Shown: positions 42,165-51,686 of the stretch, piece by piece
How positions within the stretch are numbered: the first letter of the stretch is position 1
Layout of the letters: each line of letters begins with the position of its first letter
From: Azospirillum sp. TSA2s
GTDB lineage: Bacteria > Pseudomonadota > Alphaproteobacteria > Azospirillales > Azospirillaceae
DNA: 64,000 bases
Direction: 5' to 3'
Assembly: GCF_004923315.1 (NCBI RefSeq)
Contig: NZ_CP039644.1
Span: forward strand, 1-64,000
The notes under the pieces: generated by a model
The model's database searches: none
Seen by the model: the letters and a program-made list of their open reading frames with translations, nothing else
What the model was told of the DNA's origin: nothing
Made by a program: the position numbers and the translations under genes

Positions 42165-43484
42165 TTAGGATAGGTTTGGTGTTGGCCGGCCGATAGAACT
42201 GTAGATGAAGCCGGCCTTCGCCATGTCCTCGGGGTTGTAGATGTTGCGCAGGTCGATCATCACCGGCCGCTTCAGCATCGACTTGACCCGACGCAGGTCG
42301 AGCGCGCGGAATTCGTTCCACTCCGTGAGAATAGCGACGCAGTCGGCCCCTTCCAAGGTGCCGTAGGCGTCCTTGGCCCATTCCACGCCGGGCAGCAGCT
42401 TTTCGGCCTCGTGCATCGCCGCCGGATCGAAGGCGCGCACATGGGCGCCAGCCGCCTGCAAGGCCGGGACGATGTCCAGCGACGGGCTGTCGCGCATGTC
42501 GTCGGTGTTCGGCTTGAAGGCGACGCCCAGCACGGCGACGGTCTTGCCGTCCACCGACCCGCCGCAGGCGGCGATGATGCGCTCGGCCATCTGCTTCTTG
42601 CGCTTGTCGTTGATGTCCACCACCGTCTCGATGATGCGCAGCGGGCTGCCGACCTGCTGGGCGGTGCGGACCAGCGCCAGCGTGTCCTTGGGGAAGCAGG
42701 ACCCGCCGTAGCCCGGACCGGGGTGCAGGAACTTCTTGCCGATGCGGCCGTCCAGCCCGATGCCGCGCGCCACGTCATGGACGTTGGCGCCCACCTTCTC
42801 GCACAGATCGGCGATCTCGTTGATGAAGGTGATCTTGGCGGCCAGGAAGGTGTTGGCGGCGTATTTCGTCAGCTCCGCCGTCTCCAGCGAGGTCACGACG
42901 ATCGGCGTCTCGATCAGGTAGAGCGGCCGGTAGAGCCGGTGCATCACCTCGCCCGCGCGCTCCGAGGTGGCGCCGATGACGACGCGGTCGGGCCGCATGA
43001 AGTCGCCGATGGCCGAGCCTTCGCGCAGGAATTCCGGGTTGGAGGCGACGTCGAACTCGGCGTCGGGGCGCACCCGGCGGATGATCGCCTCGACCTCGCG
43101 GCCCGTCCCGACCGGAACGGTCGACTTGGTCACCACCACCGTATAGTGGTCGAGATGCTGGGCGATCTCCTCGGCGGCGCCGAAGACATAGGACAGGTCG
43201 GCATGGCCGTCACCGCGGCGCGACGGGGTGCCCACCGCGATGAACACGGCGTCGACGCCCCGCATCGCCTCCTTCAAATCCATGGTAAAGGACAGGCGGC
43301 CGGCGGCGACGTTGCGGGCGACCAGATCGTCCAGGCCGGGCTCGTAGATCGGAATCTCGCCGCGCTTTAGCCGTTCGATCTTGCCAGCGTCCTTGTCGAC
43401 ACAAGTGACATGCACGCCGAACTCCGAAAAGCAGGCACCGGAGACCAGGCCGACATAGCCCGTGCCGATCATCGCTATGCGCAT
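42165..43484 (-). CDS. ugd: UDP-glucose 6-dehydrogenase
   Basis: The protein has 439 residues, the usual bacterial length. [16 protein letters not shown] binds NAD, and [18 protein letters not shown] and [17 protein letters not shown] follow. The catalytic Cys lies in [12 protein letters not shown]. The C-terminal domain has [20 protein letters not shown]. Known reaction: two-step oxidation of UDP-glucose to UDP-glucuronate. It stands between rfbA and uxs on one strand and is probably part of one long nucleotide-sugar transcription unit. Confidence 0.96.
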   Translation of the reverse strand: MRIAMIGTGYVGLVSGACFSEFGVHVTCVDKDAGKIERLKRGEIPIYEPGLDDLVARNVAAGRLSFTMDLKEAMRGVDAVFIAVGTPSRRGDGHADLSYVFGAAEEIAQHLDHYTVVVTKSTVPVGTGREVEAIIRRVRPDAEFDVASNPEFLREGSAIGDFMRPDRVVIGATSERAGEVMHRLYRPLYLIETPIVVTSLETAELTKYAANTFLAAKITFINEIADLCEKVGANVHDVARGIGLDGRIGKKFLHPGPGYGGSCFPKDTLALVRTAQQVGSPLRIIETVVDINDKRKKQMAERIIAACGGSVDGKTVAVLGVAFKPNTDDMRDSPSLDIVPALQAAGAHVRAFDPAAMHEAEKLLPGVEWAKDAYGTLEGADCVAILTEWNEFRALDLRRVKSMLKRPVMIDLRNIYNPEDMAKAGFIYSSIGRPTPNLS

Positions 43485-43557
43485 ATTCCCCCACCATCCG
43501 GACGGCCCATTCCTTGGCGCGCCCTCATATCAATCCAGGTCTTGCCGCCAAGGCTGG

Positions 43558-44421
43558 TCAGGCAAGCAGCCCAAGCAGGTAGCGTCCGTAGTCGTTCTTT
43601 TTCAGCGGCTCGGCCAAGCGGCGTACCTGTTCGGCGTCGATCCAGCCGGAGGTGTAGGCGATCTCCTCCGGGCAGGCGATCTGCAGGCCCTGGCGATGCT
43701 GGATGGTGCGGACGAACTCCGCCGCCTCCAGCAGGCTGTCGTGGGTGCCGGTGTCGAACCAGCCATAGCCGCGGCCCATCTGCTCGACCGACAGCCTGCC
43801 CAATTCCAGATAGGCGGCGTTGACGGAGGTGATCTCCAGCTCGCCTCTGGCCGACGGCTTTACCGCGGCGGCGATGTCCAGCACGTCGTTGTCGTAGAAA
43901 TAGAGGCCGGTCACCGCCCATTTGGAGCGCGGCTGGACCGGCTTCTCCTCGATGCTCAGCGCCCGGCCCTCGCCGTCGAACTCCACCACGCCGTAGCGTT
44001 CGGGATCGCGCACGGCGTAGGCGAAGACGCTGGCGCCCTCGGTCTTCTCGCCGGCGGCGCGCAGGATGTTGGTCAGGCCATGGCCGTAGAAGATGTTGTC
44101 GCCGAGAACCAGCGCGCAACTGTCATTGCCGACGAACGCGCGGCCGATGATGAAGGCCTGGGCCAGCCCGTCCGGCGAGGGCTGGATGGCGTAAGTCAGG
44201 TTCAGGCCCCACTGCGACCCGTCGCCCAGCACTGTCTGGAACAGCGGCTGGTCGTGCGGCGTGGTGATGATCAGGATGTCGCGGATGCCTGCCAGCATCA
44301 GGGTGCTGAGCGGGAAATAGATCATCGGCTTGTCGTAGATCGGCAGCAGCTGCTTGCTGATCGCCCGGGTCACCGGGTAGAGCCGGGTGCCGGATCCGCC
44401 GGCCAGGATGATCCCCTTCAT
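43558..44421 (-). CDS. rfbA: Glucose-1-phosphate thymidylyltransferase
   Basis: The protein has 287 residues. [19 protein letters not shown] and [17 protein letters not shown] are the nucleotidyltransferase signature. [10 protein letters not shown] and VEEF-type [17 protein letters not shown] follow, and [11 protein letters not shown] lies near the C-terminus. Known reaction: dTTP plus glucose-1-phosphate to dTDP-glucose, the first step to dTDP-L-rhamnose. It lies 12 bases after rfbD. The order on the minus strand is rfbC, rfbB, rfbD, rfbA. Confidence 0.96.
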   Translation of the reverse strand: MKGIILAGGSGTRLYPVTRAISKQLLPIYDKPMIYFPLSTLMLAGIRDILIITTPHDQPLFQTVLGDGSQWGLNLTYAIQPSPDGLAQAFIIGRAFVGNDSCALVLGDNIFYGHGLTNILRAAGEKTEGASVFAYAVRDPERYGVVEFDGEGRALSIEEKPVQPRSKWAVTGLYFYDNDVLDIAAAVKPSARGELEITSVNAAYLELGRLSVEQMGRGYGWFDTGTHDSLLEAAEFVRTIQHRQGLQIACPEEIAYTSGWIDAEQVRRLAEPLKKNDYGRYLLGLLA

Positions 44422-44433
44422 GGTCTTACGTCC

Positions 44434-45324
44434 TCACGCCTGCGGCGGGTTGGTGAACAGCTCGTCGATCACGCGGTCAACGCTCTCCCGCCACGGCGGG
44501 CAGGCGACGCCGAGACGCTCCTTGGCGCGGGAGCAATCCAGCCGCGAATTGGCCGGGCGGCGCGCCGGGGTCGGGTAGTCGGCCGTGGCGATGGCGGTCA
44601 GGCGCGGCCGCTTGCCGGTGCGCTCTTCCAACCGCCGGAAGATGTGGTCGGCGAACTCATGCCAGGTGGTGTAGCCGCTGCCGGTCAGGTGGTAGGTGCC
44701 CCAGGCGGCGGCGCCCGTCTTTTCGATGGTCCCGGCGATCTGGACGATGGCGGCAGCGAGGTCGGCGGCGGCGGTGGGGGAGCCGTGCTGGTCGGCGACC
44801 ACCCGCATCTCCTCGCGCTCTTGGCCCAAGCGCAGCATCGTCTTGACGAAGTTGTTGCCGTAGGCGCTGTAGACCCAGGAGGTGCGCAGGATGACGTGAT
44901 GCGGGGAGGCCTGCCGCACCGCCGCCTCGCCCGCCGCCTTGCTGGCGCCATAGACGCCCAGCGGGTTGAGCGGGTCGTCCTCGGTATAGATGCCGTCCTT
45001 CGTCCCGTCGAACACATAGTCGGTCGACACATGGATGACGGGGATGCCGCGCGCGGCGCAGGCCGCCGCCATGGCGCCCGGCCCGTCGCGGTTGATGGCG
45101 AAGGAGAGCTCCACCTCGCTCTCGGCCTTGTCGACGGCGGTGTGGGCGGTGGCGTTGACCAGCAGGTCGGGCGCGTGGGTGGCGACCGCCTTCTCCACGT
45201 CGCCCGGCCGGGTTACGTCGAATTCGGGATAGGGCAGACCGACGATTTCGGTGCCCGGCGCCCAGTTGGCCCGCATCAGTTCGAAGCCGAGCTGGCCGTT
45301 GCTGCCGAGGACGAGGACCTTCAT
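44434..45324 (-). CDS. rfbD: dTDP-4-dehydrorhamnose reductase
   Basis: ATG at 45324 gives 296 residues and overlaps the rfbB stop (ATGA). [13 protein letters not shown] binds [26 protein letters not shown] and the catalytic YGASKAAGE are as in RfbD/RmlD. Known reaction: reduces dTDP-4-keto-L-rhamnose to dTDP-L-rhamnose, the last step of the pathway. The longer frame upstream runs through rfbB and is not real. Confidence 0.95.
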   Translation of the reverse strand: MKVLVLGSNGQLGFELMRANWAPGTEIVGLPYPEFDVTRPGDVEKAVATHAPDLLVNATAHTAVDKAESEVELSFAINRDGPGAMAAACAARGIPVIHVSTDYVFDGTKDGIYTEDDPLNPLGVYGASKAAGEAAVRQASPHHVILRTSWVYSAYGNNFVKTMLRLGQEREEMRVVADQHGSPTAAADLAAAIVQIAGTIEKTGAAAWGTYHLTGSGYTTWHEFADHIFRRLEERTGKRPRLTAIATADYPTPARRPANSRLDCSRAKERLGVACPPWRESVDRVIDELFTNPPQA

Positions 45325-46388
45325 TGCGCGGCTCCGTCTTCGGTCAGGCCGAGCCGCTCGCCTTGGTAGGAGCCGTTCAGGATGGCCTGCCACCAGTCGC
45401 GGTTCTCCAGATACCAGGCGACCGTCTTGCGCAGGCCGCTCTCGAAGGTTTCCTGCGGGGTCCAGCCCAGCTCGCGCTCGATCTTGCCGGCGTCGATGGC
45501 ATAGCGCTTGTCATGGCCGGGGCGGTCGGTGACGAAGTTGATCAGGCGGTCGTGCGGGGCGCCGGCCGGGTGCATCTCGTCCAGATGCGCGCAGATGGCG
45601 CGGACGACCTCCAGGTTGGTGCGCTCGTTGTGGCCGCCGATGTTGTAGCTCTCGCCGATTTTGCCTTTCTCCAGAACCAGTCGCAGGGCGCGGGCATGGT
45701 CCTCGACATAAAGCCAGTCGCGGATGTTGTCGCCCTTGCCGTAGACCGGCAGCTTCTCGCCCGCCAGACCCTTGAGGATCATCAGCGGGATCAGCTTCTC
45801 CGGGAAATGGTAGGGGCCGTAATTGTTGGAGCAGTTGGTCAGCACCACCGGCAGGCCGTAGGTCTCGTGCCAGGCGCGGACCAGATGGTCGCTCGACGCC
45901 TTGCTGGCCGAATAGGGCGAGTTGGGGCTGTAGGCGGTGGTCTCGGTGAAGAAACCGTCGTCGCCCAACGTGCCAAACACCTCGTCGGTGGAGATGTGGT
46001 GGAAGCGGAAGCGCTCCTTGCGCTCCGCCGGCAGCGCCGACCAGTAGCCGCGCGCCGCTTCCAAGAGGCGGAAGGTGCCGACGACGTTGGTCTGGATGAA
46101 TTCGCCCGGCCCGTCGATCGAGCGGTCGACATGGGATTCGGCGGCCAGATGCATCACCGCGTCGGGCTGGTGGGTGTCGAAGACGCGCCTCAGCTCGGCG
46201 GCGTCGCAGATGTCGACCTTCTCGAAGGCGTAGCGCGGATTGCCCTCGGCGCCCGGCAGGGAGGACAGGTTGGCCGCGTAGGTCAGCTTGTCGACATTGA
46301 CGACGAAGGCGTCGGTTTCGGCGAGAAGCTGGCGGACCACCGCCGAGCCGATGAAACCGGCGCCGCCGGTGACGAGAATGCGCGTCAT
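45321..46388 (-). CDS. rfbB: dTDP-glucose 4,6-dehydratase
   Basis: ATG at 46388 has AAGGTGA upstream and gives 355 residues. TGGAGFIGS binds [27 protein letters not shown] and [12 protein letters not shown] carry the catalytic residues; [17 protein letters not shown] is family-specific. Known reaction: dTDP-glucose to dTDP-4-keto-6-deoxyglucose. It precedes rfbD with a 4-base overlap, so translation is coupled. rfbC lies 87 bases upstream on the same strand. Confidence 0.96.
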   Translation of the reverse strand: MTRILVTGGAGFIGSAVVRQLLAETDAFVVNVDKLTYAANLSSLPGAEGNPRYAFEKVDICDAAELRRVFDTHQPDAVMHLAAESHVDRSIDGPGEFIQTNVVGTFRLLEAARGYWSALPAERKERFRFHHISTDEVFGTLGDDGFFTETTAYSPNSPYSASKASSDHLVRAWHETYGLPVVLTNCSNNYGPYHFPEKLIPLMILKGLAGEKLPVYGKGDNIRDWLYVEDHARALRLVLEKGKIGESYNIGGHNERTNLEVVRAICAHLDEMHPAGAPHDRLINFVTDRPGHDKRYAIDAGKIERELGWTPQETFESGLRKTVAWYLENRDWWQAILNGSYQGERLGLTEDGAAQ

Positions 46389-46475
46389 CAAATCACCTTG
46401 CCCCAACCATGCAGGAAAATCGAAAAGCGGTCCGATCTGGGTAGCATGAGGGACCGCCCCCACTCCATAGCGCTG

Positions 46476-47027
46476 TCAGAACAGATCGCCAAGCTGGGCG
46501 AGGGTCGGATGCTTGTGATCCTTGTCCGACAGTCGCGCCTTGTCCGCCGACACCGGCCAGGCGATGCCCAGGTCCGGGTCGTTCCACAGCAGACCGCGGT
46601 CGTGTTCGGGCGAATAATAGTTGGTCACCTTGTAGATGACCTCGGTGTCGGGCTCCAGCGTGCAGAAGCCGTGGGCGAAGCCGACCGGCACCAGGATCTG
46701 GTTCCACTCCGAAGCGCTGATCACCGCGCTGACATGCCGGCCGAAGGTGGGGGAGCCTTTGCGGATGTCGACCGCGACGTCCAGGATCGCGCCGCGCACC
46801 ACCCGCACCAGCTTGTCCTGGGCGAACGGCGGCAGCTGGAAATGCAGGCCGCGCACGGTGCCGACCTCGGCCGACAGCGAGTGGTTGTCCTGCACGAAAT
46901 CGTACTGCAGCCCCGCCGCCTCGAGGTCTTTCTTGCTGTAGGTCTCCGAGAAGAAGCCGCGATGATCGCCGAACTTCTTCGGGCGGATGATCTTCACGTC
47001 GGGAATGTCGAGAGAAACGACGTCCAT
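46476..47027 (-). CDS. rfbC: dTDP-4-dehydrorhamnose 3,5-epimerase
   Basis: The protein has 183 residues. It is a cupin fold with KIIRPKKFGDHRGFFSETYS, the active-site His in VRGLHFQ, and DVAVDIRKGSPTFG. PVGFAHGFCTLEPDTEVIYK (with the catalytic Tyr) and LLWNDPDLGIAWP follow. Known reaction: epimerises C3 and C5 of dTDP-4-keto-6-deoxyglucose. It is the first rhamnose gene of the minus-strand cluster. A hairpin separates it from the GT2 gene upstream. Confidence 0.96.
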   Translation of the reverse strand: MDVVSLDIPDVKIIRPKKFGDHRGFFSETYSKKDLEAAGLQYDFVQDNHSLSAEVGTVRGLHFQLPPFAQDKLVRVVRGAILDVAVDIRKGSPTFGRHVSAVISASEWNQILVPVGFAHGFCTLEPDTEVIYKVTNYYSPEHDRGLLWNDPDLGIAWPVSADKARLSDKDHKHPTLAQLGDLF

Positions 47028-47040
47028 GACTCAATCTCCG

Positions 47041-47069
47041 GCTGGCGGCCGGGCGGAACTGCCGCCAGC
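47041..47069 (-). terminator. 9-bp hairpin between GT2 and rfbC
   Basis: GCTGGCGGC (47041-47049) and GCCGCCAGC (47061-47069) pair perfectly around an 11-base loop. It follows the stop of the GT2 gene on the minus strand and precedes rfbC. Confidence 0.55.
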
Positions 47070-47126
47070 GGCACGGTTTGCAAAACTTTCGGACAAATCG
47101 ATGGTCGGAGGGCGGACGCTCGAGGA

Positions 47127-48056
47127 TCAGCGGGCACCCATGAGGTCACCCAGCCTTTGCCTGATCCGGCCATTGGCCTGGAGCTGGCGGTGCACGTCCT
47201 GGATCGACAGGCCACCCCGCGGATGCGGCAGGCCGAGCCGCGCCTGGATCGGGATCGACACCGGGGTCATCGCCTTGCGTTCGCGGATGCGGCGCTGCAC
47301 CGCCTCGTAGAGCGCCAGCTTCTCGCCATGGAGCCCGCCGGCCTGGCCGACGGTGTTGCTGCCGTCGGTCTTGTAGATGTAGTAGCCGATCTCGGTGCCG
47401 ATCAGCGAGAAATCGGCGGGATGCTGGGCGCAGATCCGCAGCAGCAGGTCATAATCCTCCTCGATCGTCAGCGTCGGATCGAAGCGCAGGAGGTCGGCGG
47501 GAAGCTTCGAACGGTCGATCAGATAGCTGTGGATTGGGCAGAAGTTGTGGTCGAACAGGTCGCCCAGATCCCGGCCCCGGTAGGTTGGGGTCTGCGGGCC
47601 GATGGTGCGGAAGAAGCGGTCGCGCACCTCCACCTGCATCACCTGGACCGAGGCGAAGGCGATTGCCGCCTCCTGGTCGCGCAGCTTCTCTACCAGCAGC
47701 TCATAGGCCTCGGGGAACAGCAGGTCGTCATAGTCGAGGAAGGCGAGATAGCGGCCCCGGGCGGCTTCCACCCCGCAATTGAGCAGATGGGTGCGGGCGT
47801 CGGTGACCGCCTCCCCGTTCCAGTTCCGCACCGTCAGGGACGGGGCGCCGGGCAGGGCCAGCATGGGGGCGAGCGCCGCCTCGGTTGCCGCGATCTCGGC
47901 CGGCGTGAAGCGCTGGAGCACCAGAACGATGTTCAGCGGCCGATAGCGCTGACCGGCCAGGGAGAAGACGCAGCGCTCCAGCTCCGCCAGCCGGCGGGGG
48001 TCGTGGAAGCGGACGATGCAGTCCAGCAGTTGGGTGTCGTCTTGCATGGCGTGCAT
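47127..48056 (-). CDS. GT2-family glycosyltransferase
   Basis: The protein has 309 residues; Met4 is an alternative start. The opening LDCIVRFHDPRRLAELERCV replaces the usual 'SVIIPTYN' strand but keeps the GT-A form. ARTHLLNCGVEAARGRYLAF and LDYDD (metal and donor binding) follow, then LTIEEDYDLLLRICA. Known role: cytosolic sugar transfer in glycan assembly. It starts four bases after the giant fusion gene on the same strand, so the two are one transcription unit with the Wzm/Wzt genes upstream. Confidence 0.88.
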   Translation of the reverse strand: MHAMQDDTQLLDCIVRFHDPRRLAELERCVFSLAGQRYRPLNIVLVLQRFTPAEIAATEAALAPMLALPGAPSLTVRNWNGEAVTDARTHLLNCGVEAARGRYLAFLDYDDLLFPEAYELLVEKLRDQEAAIAFASVQVMQVEVRDRFFRTIGPQTPTYRGRDLGDLFDHNFCPIHSYLIDRSKLPADLLRFDPTLTIEEDYDLLLRICAQHPADFSLIGTEIGYYIYKTDGSNTVGQAGGLHGEKLALYEAVQRRIRERKAMTPVSIPIQARLGLPHPRGGLSIQDVHRQLQANGRIRQRLGDLMGAR

Positions 48057-48060
48057 GGGC

Positions 48061-51000
48061 TTACCAGCGGGCCTTCGCGAAGCTGAAGTGATGTGAGAAA
48101 TCGGCGTAGCGCCGCCAATCGGCGGGCACCGGTTCCGGCTGCGTCTCCGGCGGCGGATGGCCGAGCCCGCGCAGCTCGCCGCCGACCCAGCTGTGGAAGG
48201 CCGGCGGCGCCCCCCATTTGCGCGCCAGCAGCATGCCGGACTCGTGGATCATGCGCAGAACCGCCGGATTGCGCGGCCGGTTGGTCACCTCGTGCAGGAA
48301 CAGGGCGGCCGGGCAGCTGAGCAGGACGAAGCCGTTGGCCCGCGCCCGCCAGGACAGATCCACATCCTCGCAATACATGAAGAAGGTTTCGTCGAAGCCG
48401 CCCAGCTCCTCGAAGGCCCGGCGCGGGATCATCAGGCAGGCGCCCGACAGCCAGGGGGTCTCGAAGGTGAAGGGGTCGTAGGGCTTGGGATGCTCGACCG
48501 GGAACTGCAGGGCCTCGATCAGGGCGCGGTCCTGCTGGGCCTGCATCATGCGCAGCAGCGCCAGAACCGCCTGCGGGTGGAAGGCGCCGTCGGGGTTGGC
48601 GGCGATGTAATGATCGGCGCCTGCGGCGAAAGCGGCGGCCATCAGGCGGTTGTGGCCGGCGCCGAAGCCGATGTTGCCCGCACTGTCCAGGCGGTGGATG
48701 GCGGGATCGCCGGCCGTCGTCGCCGCGGTCGAGGCCCCGTTGTCGATGACCAGGATGCGGCCGTCGGTCGGGCAGCCGGCCTCGACCAGGGCAAGGCGAG
48801 TGCTTTCGACGATGCGGCGGACGGCGGCCTCGTCGTTGTTGTAGGTGACGATGCCGACGGCGACGACGGCCGGTGCGACCGCGTTGTCGAGGCCGAAGGC
48901 CTTGGCGCTGCGCCGGTCGATCAGCGCCGGGTCGGGCTGGGCGATCGGAGTCGGATGGACGGAGCGCGGGGCCGGCAGCTCGCTGCCGGTGAGCTTGAGC
49001 CCATGCTCGACGATAAAGCGGTCGAGGTCGGCCGGGCTGTTGATCGGCGCGATCGCCGGCGTGCTGGGGAACAGGTCCGGGACGGCGACCTTGATCCAGC
49101 CGAAGCCGGCGGTTTCGCAAACATGGTAGTAGGTGCGCTCGATGGCGTGGGCGAGCGTGCCGTCGATCTGGCCGCGCTCCTCGGCGAAATCCTCATAGGA
49201 CAGGTCAAGGTCGAGCAGCGGCTTCAGCGCGGCCGAGCGCGCCCAAAACATCGAGCCCGAGGGGAAATCCAGCACCTGGGTCTCGCTCAGCGACCGCCCC
49301 AGCCGCGCCATCAGTTTGGCGGCGTAGGGGAAGTTGTTGCCCCAGTTGATCCAGTGGCGCACCGGCTCGAAATGCTGGGAGGCGATCATGCCGAGATCGG
49401 GGCGCTGGACGAAGGCGCCGATGATGCTCTCCACGATCTCCGGCGAGCCCAGCAGGGTCTCCAGCAGCTGGCCGCGCCAGTTGGCCAGCACCGAGGCATG
49501 GTCGGACTGCTTGGAGTGCAGGTGCAGGACCAGCTCGTAGCGGTCGTAGACGTCGCGGAAGCCCAGCAGCTTGGGCGCGATGTCCCGCCCGCGGTTGGGG
49601 GTGACGCGGACCTCGACCCTGCCGCGGTCCCAGCCGGAGAAGGCCTTCTCGATCACCGACTTTTTGAAGGGGTCGGAGGTCGAGAGGAACAGGTCGGCCG
49701 GAACGGGGATGTTCAGGAAATAGCGGCGGAACTCCACCGCGAGGTTCTCGTGGAACAAGTGGCAGACGACGGCGACGGTCGGAGGGGTACCGCTGGGATC
49801 GACGGCAAGCGGCGGGCGGTGGCCGAAAGGCACGGCCACGCTGTGGTCGATCTCAATCGGGCGGGCGACCTCGGGGAAGGAGGGAGCCTCCAGCGCCGCC
49901 GGGGCCAGGACCGGCGTCCGGCTGCCCTGGACCTGCTGGATGATCCGGCGCCATGCCGGGCGCAGGCCCTCGCGGCGCACGGACTCCAGGGTCTGGTGCC
50001 GGCACTCGGGCTGGCTCAGCAGCATCGGCAGGGCGCGGCGGGAGATACCGACGATGAAGCGCGCCTTGACGATGGCGGTGCGCGAGCGCGTGCTCGCCCA
50101 GCGCAGGCCGGCGGTGGCCCGCCAGGAGGTCGAGCGTTCCATCGCCTCCAGCCGGTGGGTCTGGCGCGCCAGCTCGTCCTGCAGCGCGCAGGCATGGGCC
50201 GTCTGGCGCTGGACCTCGGCCGTCTGGCGCTCCGCCTCGGCCTCGGCCTCGGCGAGCTGATGCTCGCGCTCGCCCAGCGCGTCCATCAGCAGATGGAGCT
50301 GCCGGTCGGTGTCGACGGCATGGGCCTGCAGCGCGCGGAGGTCGGTGTCGCGCTCGGCGACCCAGCCGGTCAGCCGCTCGATCGTCGCCTCGCGGTCGGC
50401 GACCTGTGCGGACAGGGCGTCGGCATGCTTGGTGTAGTCGCCGATCTGCTTCAGCCGGTGCTGTGCCCAGAAGCGGTCAATCAGCCCCTGCCCCAGCCGG
50501 TCGAAATGGCGGCGGACCAGGGCCAGCCGCTCGCGTTCGCCGGCGACCTCGAACAACCAGCGCAAGGCGGGCGGCATCGCCTCGGGCTTGCCGACATAGG
50601 CCACGCCCAGGCCGTTGGAGTGCAGGAAGGAGAAGGAGGGATAGGCGGCGCTGACCTCCTCCCACACCTGCCACACGCCGAAGCCGCGCTCGCGCACATT
50701 GATGTCATGGAACAGCACCAGCCCGCGTCCGCTCATCTTCGGCAGCCAGCTGCGGAAGTCCTGGCCGACCGCCTCGTAGGTGTGCAGGCCGTCGATGTGC
50801 AGCAGGTCGATGCTGGCGTCGGGGAAATACTCCAGCGCTTGGTCGAAGGTCATCCGCAGCAGGCGCGAGAAGCCGGCATAGGCGGCGTCGTGGTGCGCGC
50901 GCAGATCCTCATAGACGTCGTCGCCGTAGAGCCCGGCATGGGGGTCGCCTTCCCAGGTGTCGACCGCATAGCAGGAGGTCGACAGGCCGCAGGCGGCGAT

Positions 51001-51453
51001 CGCCTGCAGGAACGCGCAGTAGGAGTTGCCGCTGTGGGTGCCCAGCTCCACCAGCGACGTGGGCCGCAGGGCCTCGATGATCCAGAAGGCGAAGGGGATG
51101 TGGCCGATCCAGGGCGGCGGGAAGACGAGCCGGTTCGGTTCGCTCAGCGTGATGGGCGTGTAGAGGGCCTGCAGATCCAGCGACCGCGTCTCAGGGCGGT
51201 CCCCGGCATGATCGGCGGGGTGGGGGCTGAGGGTGGAATCGGGCATCTGATGCTGCATATCCGGCTGGTCTTCGGGGCTGCTGTGCACAATGAGGGGCAT
51301 CGCGGTGGGAGCCCCATCCGTGGCGGCGCCGTCCCGGCCCGCCGCATCGGCGGCGGGGGAAAGGGCGCTGCTGGTCACGGTTGGCGGGGTATCAGGCTGG
51401 CTGCTGCGCCGGGAAGCCGACAGGCGGGGCGGCTTTGTGTTGCGTGGCGCCAT
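48061..51453 (-). CDS. Fusion: methyltransferase, coiled coil, RgpF-like and GT2 domains
   Basis: The protein has 1130 residues. After a disordered first 90, residues about 130-305 form a class I methyltransferase of the Methyltransf_24 type (SLVELGTHSGNSYCAFLQ, IDLLHIDGLHTYEAVGQD). Residues about 335-440 are Gln/Glu/Arg-rich coiled coil. About 550-800 match rhamnan-synthesis RgpF proteins (VVCHLFHENLAVEFRRYFLN, TPNRGRDIAPKLLGF, LHLHSKQSDH). About 870-1100 are a GT2 transferase (VGIVTYNNDEAAV, LVIDNGAS, NIGFGAGHNR, FFMYCEDVDLSWRA). This recalls multi-domain enzymes that build and cap ABC-exported O-antigens. It lies between Wzt and the GT2 gene. Rhamnose synthesis genes nearby suit a rhamnan role. 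Which sugars it joins is not shown. Confidence 0.88.
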   Translation of the reverse strand: MAPRNTKPPRLSASRRSSQPDTPPTVTSSALSPAADAAGRDGAATDGAPTAMPLIVHSSPEDQPDMQHQMPDSTLSPHPADHAGDRPETRSLDLQALYTPITLSEPNRLVFPPPWIGHIPFAFWIIEALRPTSLVELGTHSGNSYCAFLQAIAACGLSTSCYAVDTWEGDPHAGLYGDDVYEDLRAHHDAAYAGFSRLLRMTFDQALEYFPDASIDLLHIDGLHTYEAVGQDFRSWLPKMSGRGLVLFHDINVRERGFGVWQVWEEVSAAYPSFSFLHSNGLGVAYVGKPEAMPPALRWLFEVAGERERLALVRRHFDRLGQGLIDRFWAQHRLKQIGDYTKHADALSAQVADREATIERLTGWVAERDTDLRALQAHAVDTDRQLHLLMDALGEREHQLAEAEAEAERQTAEVQRQTAHACALQDELARQTHRLEAMERSTSWRATAGLRWASTRSRTAIVKARFIVGISRRALPMLLSQPECRHQTLESVRREGLRPAWRRIIQQVQGSRTPVLAPAALEAPSFPEVARPIEIDHSVAVPFGHRPPLAVDPSGTPPTVAVVCHLFHENLAVEFRRYFLNIPVPADLFLSTSDPFKKSVIEKAFSGWDRGRVEVRVTPNRGRDIAPKLLGFRDVYDRYELVLHLHSKQSDHASVLANWRGQLLETLLGSPEIVESIIGAFVQRPDLGMIASQHFEPVRHWINWGNNFPYAAKLMARLGRSLSETQVLDFPSGSMFWARSAALKPLLDLDLSYEDFAEERGQIDGTLAHAIERTYYHVCETAGFGWIKVAVPDLFPSTPAIAPINSPADLDRFIVEHGLKLTGSELPAPRSVHPTPIAQPDPALIDRRSAKAFGLDNAVAPAVVAVGIVTYNNDEAAVRRIVESTRLALVEAGCPTDGRILVIDNGASTAATTAGDPAIHRLDSAGNIGFGAGHNRLMAAAFAAGADHYIAANPDGAFHPQAVLALLRMMQAQQDRALIEALQFPVEHPKPYDPFTFETPWLSGACLMIPRRAFEELGGFDETFFMYCEDVDLSWRARANGFVLLSCPAALFLHEVTNRPRNPAVLRMIHESGMLLARKWGAPPAFHSWVGGELRGLGHPPPETQPEPVPADWRRYADFSHHFSFAKARW

Positions 51454-51601
51454 GGCGTCTTGAAGGCCTGTCCAATCCCGACGGAGTTCTCACGCATTCG
51501 GCCGATCGGCACGACGGCCGGCAGCAATGACAAGAGACCACAAGATGCTGTGGCTTATCGCCAAACCCCAGTTCTGTCAACCTGGACCCCCGGCCGCCCG
51601 C

Positions 51602-51628
51602 GGGCATGCGCGCAAGTTGCGCATGCCC
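51602..51628 (-). terminator. 10-bp perfect hairpin after wzt
   Basis: GGGCATGCGC (51602-51611) and GCGCATGCCC (51619-51628) pair around a 7-base loop. It lies 47 bases after the wzt stop. It may end or weaken transcription between the exporter and the fusion gene. Confidence 0.55.
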
Positions 51629-51638
51629 TTGCGTCATT

Positions 51639-51686
51639 GCCGCATCAGGCCGGGTCGCATCAAATAGGGCCGCATCAGGCTGGGCC
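51639..51686. repeat. Three imperfect GCATCAxxxxGGG repeats at the wzt end
   Basis: CGCATCAGGCCGGGT, CGCATCAAATAGGGC and CGCATCAGGCTGGGC follow one another on the plus strand across the wzt stop codon. They may be the result of slippage and have altered the last residues of Wzt. Confidence 0.6.
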
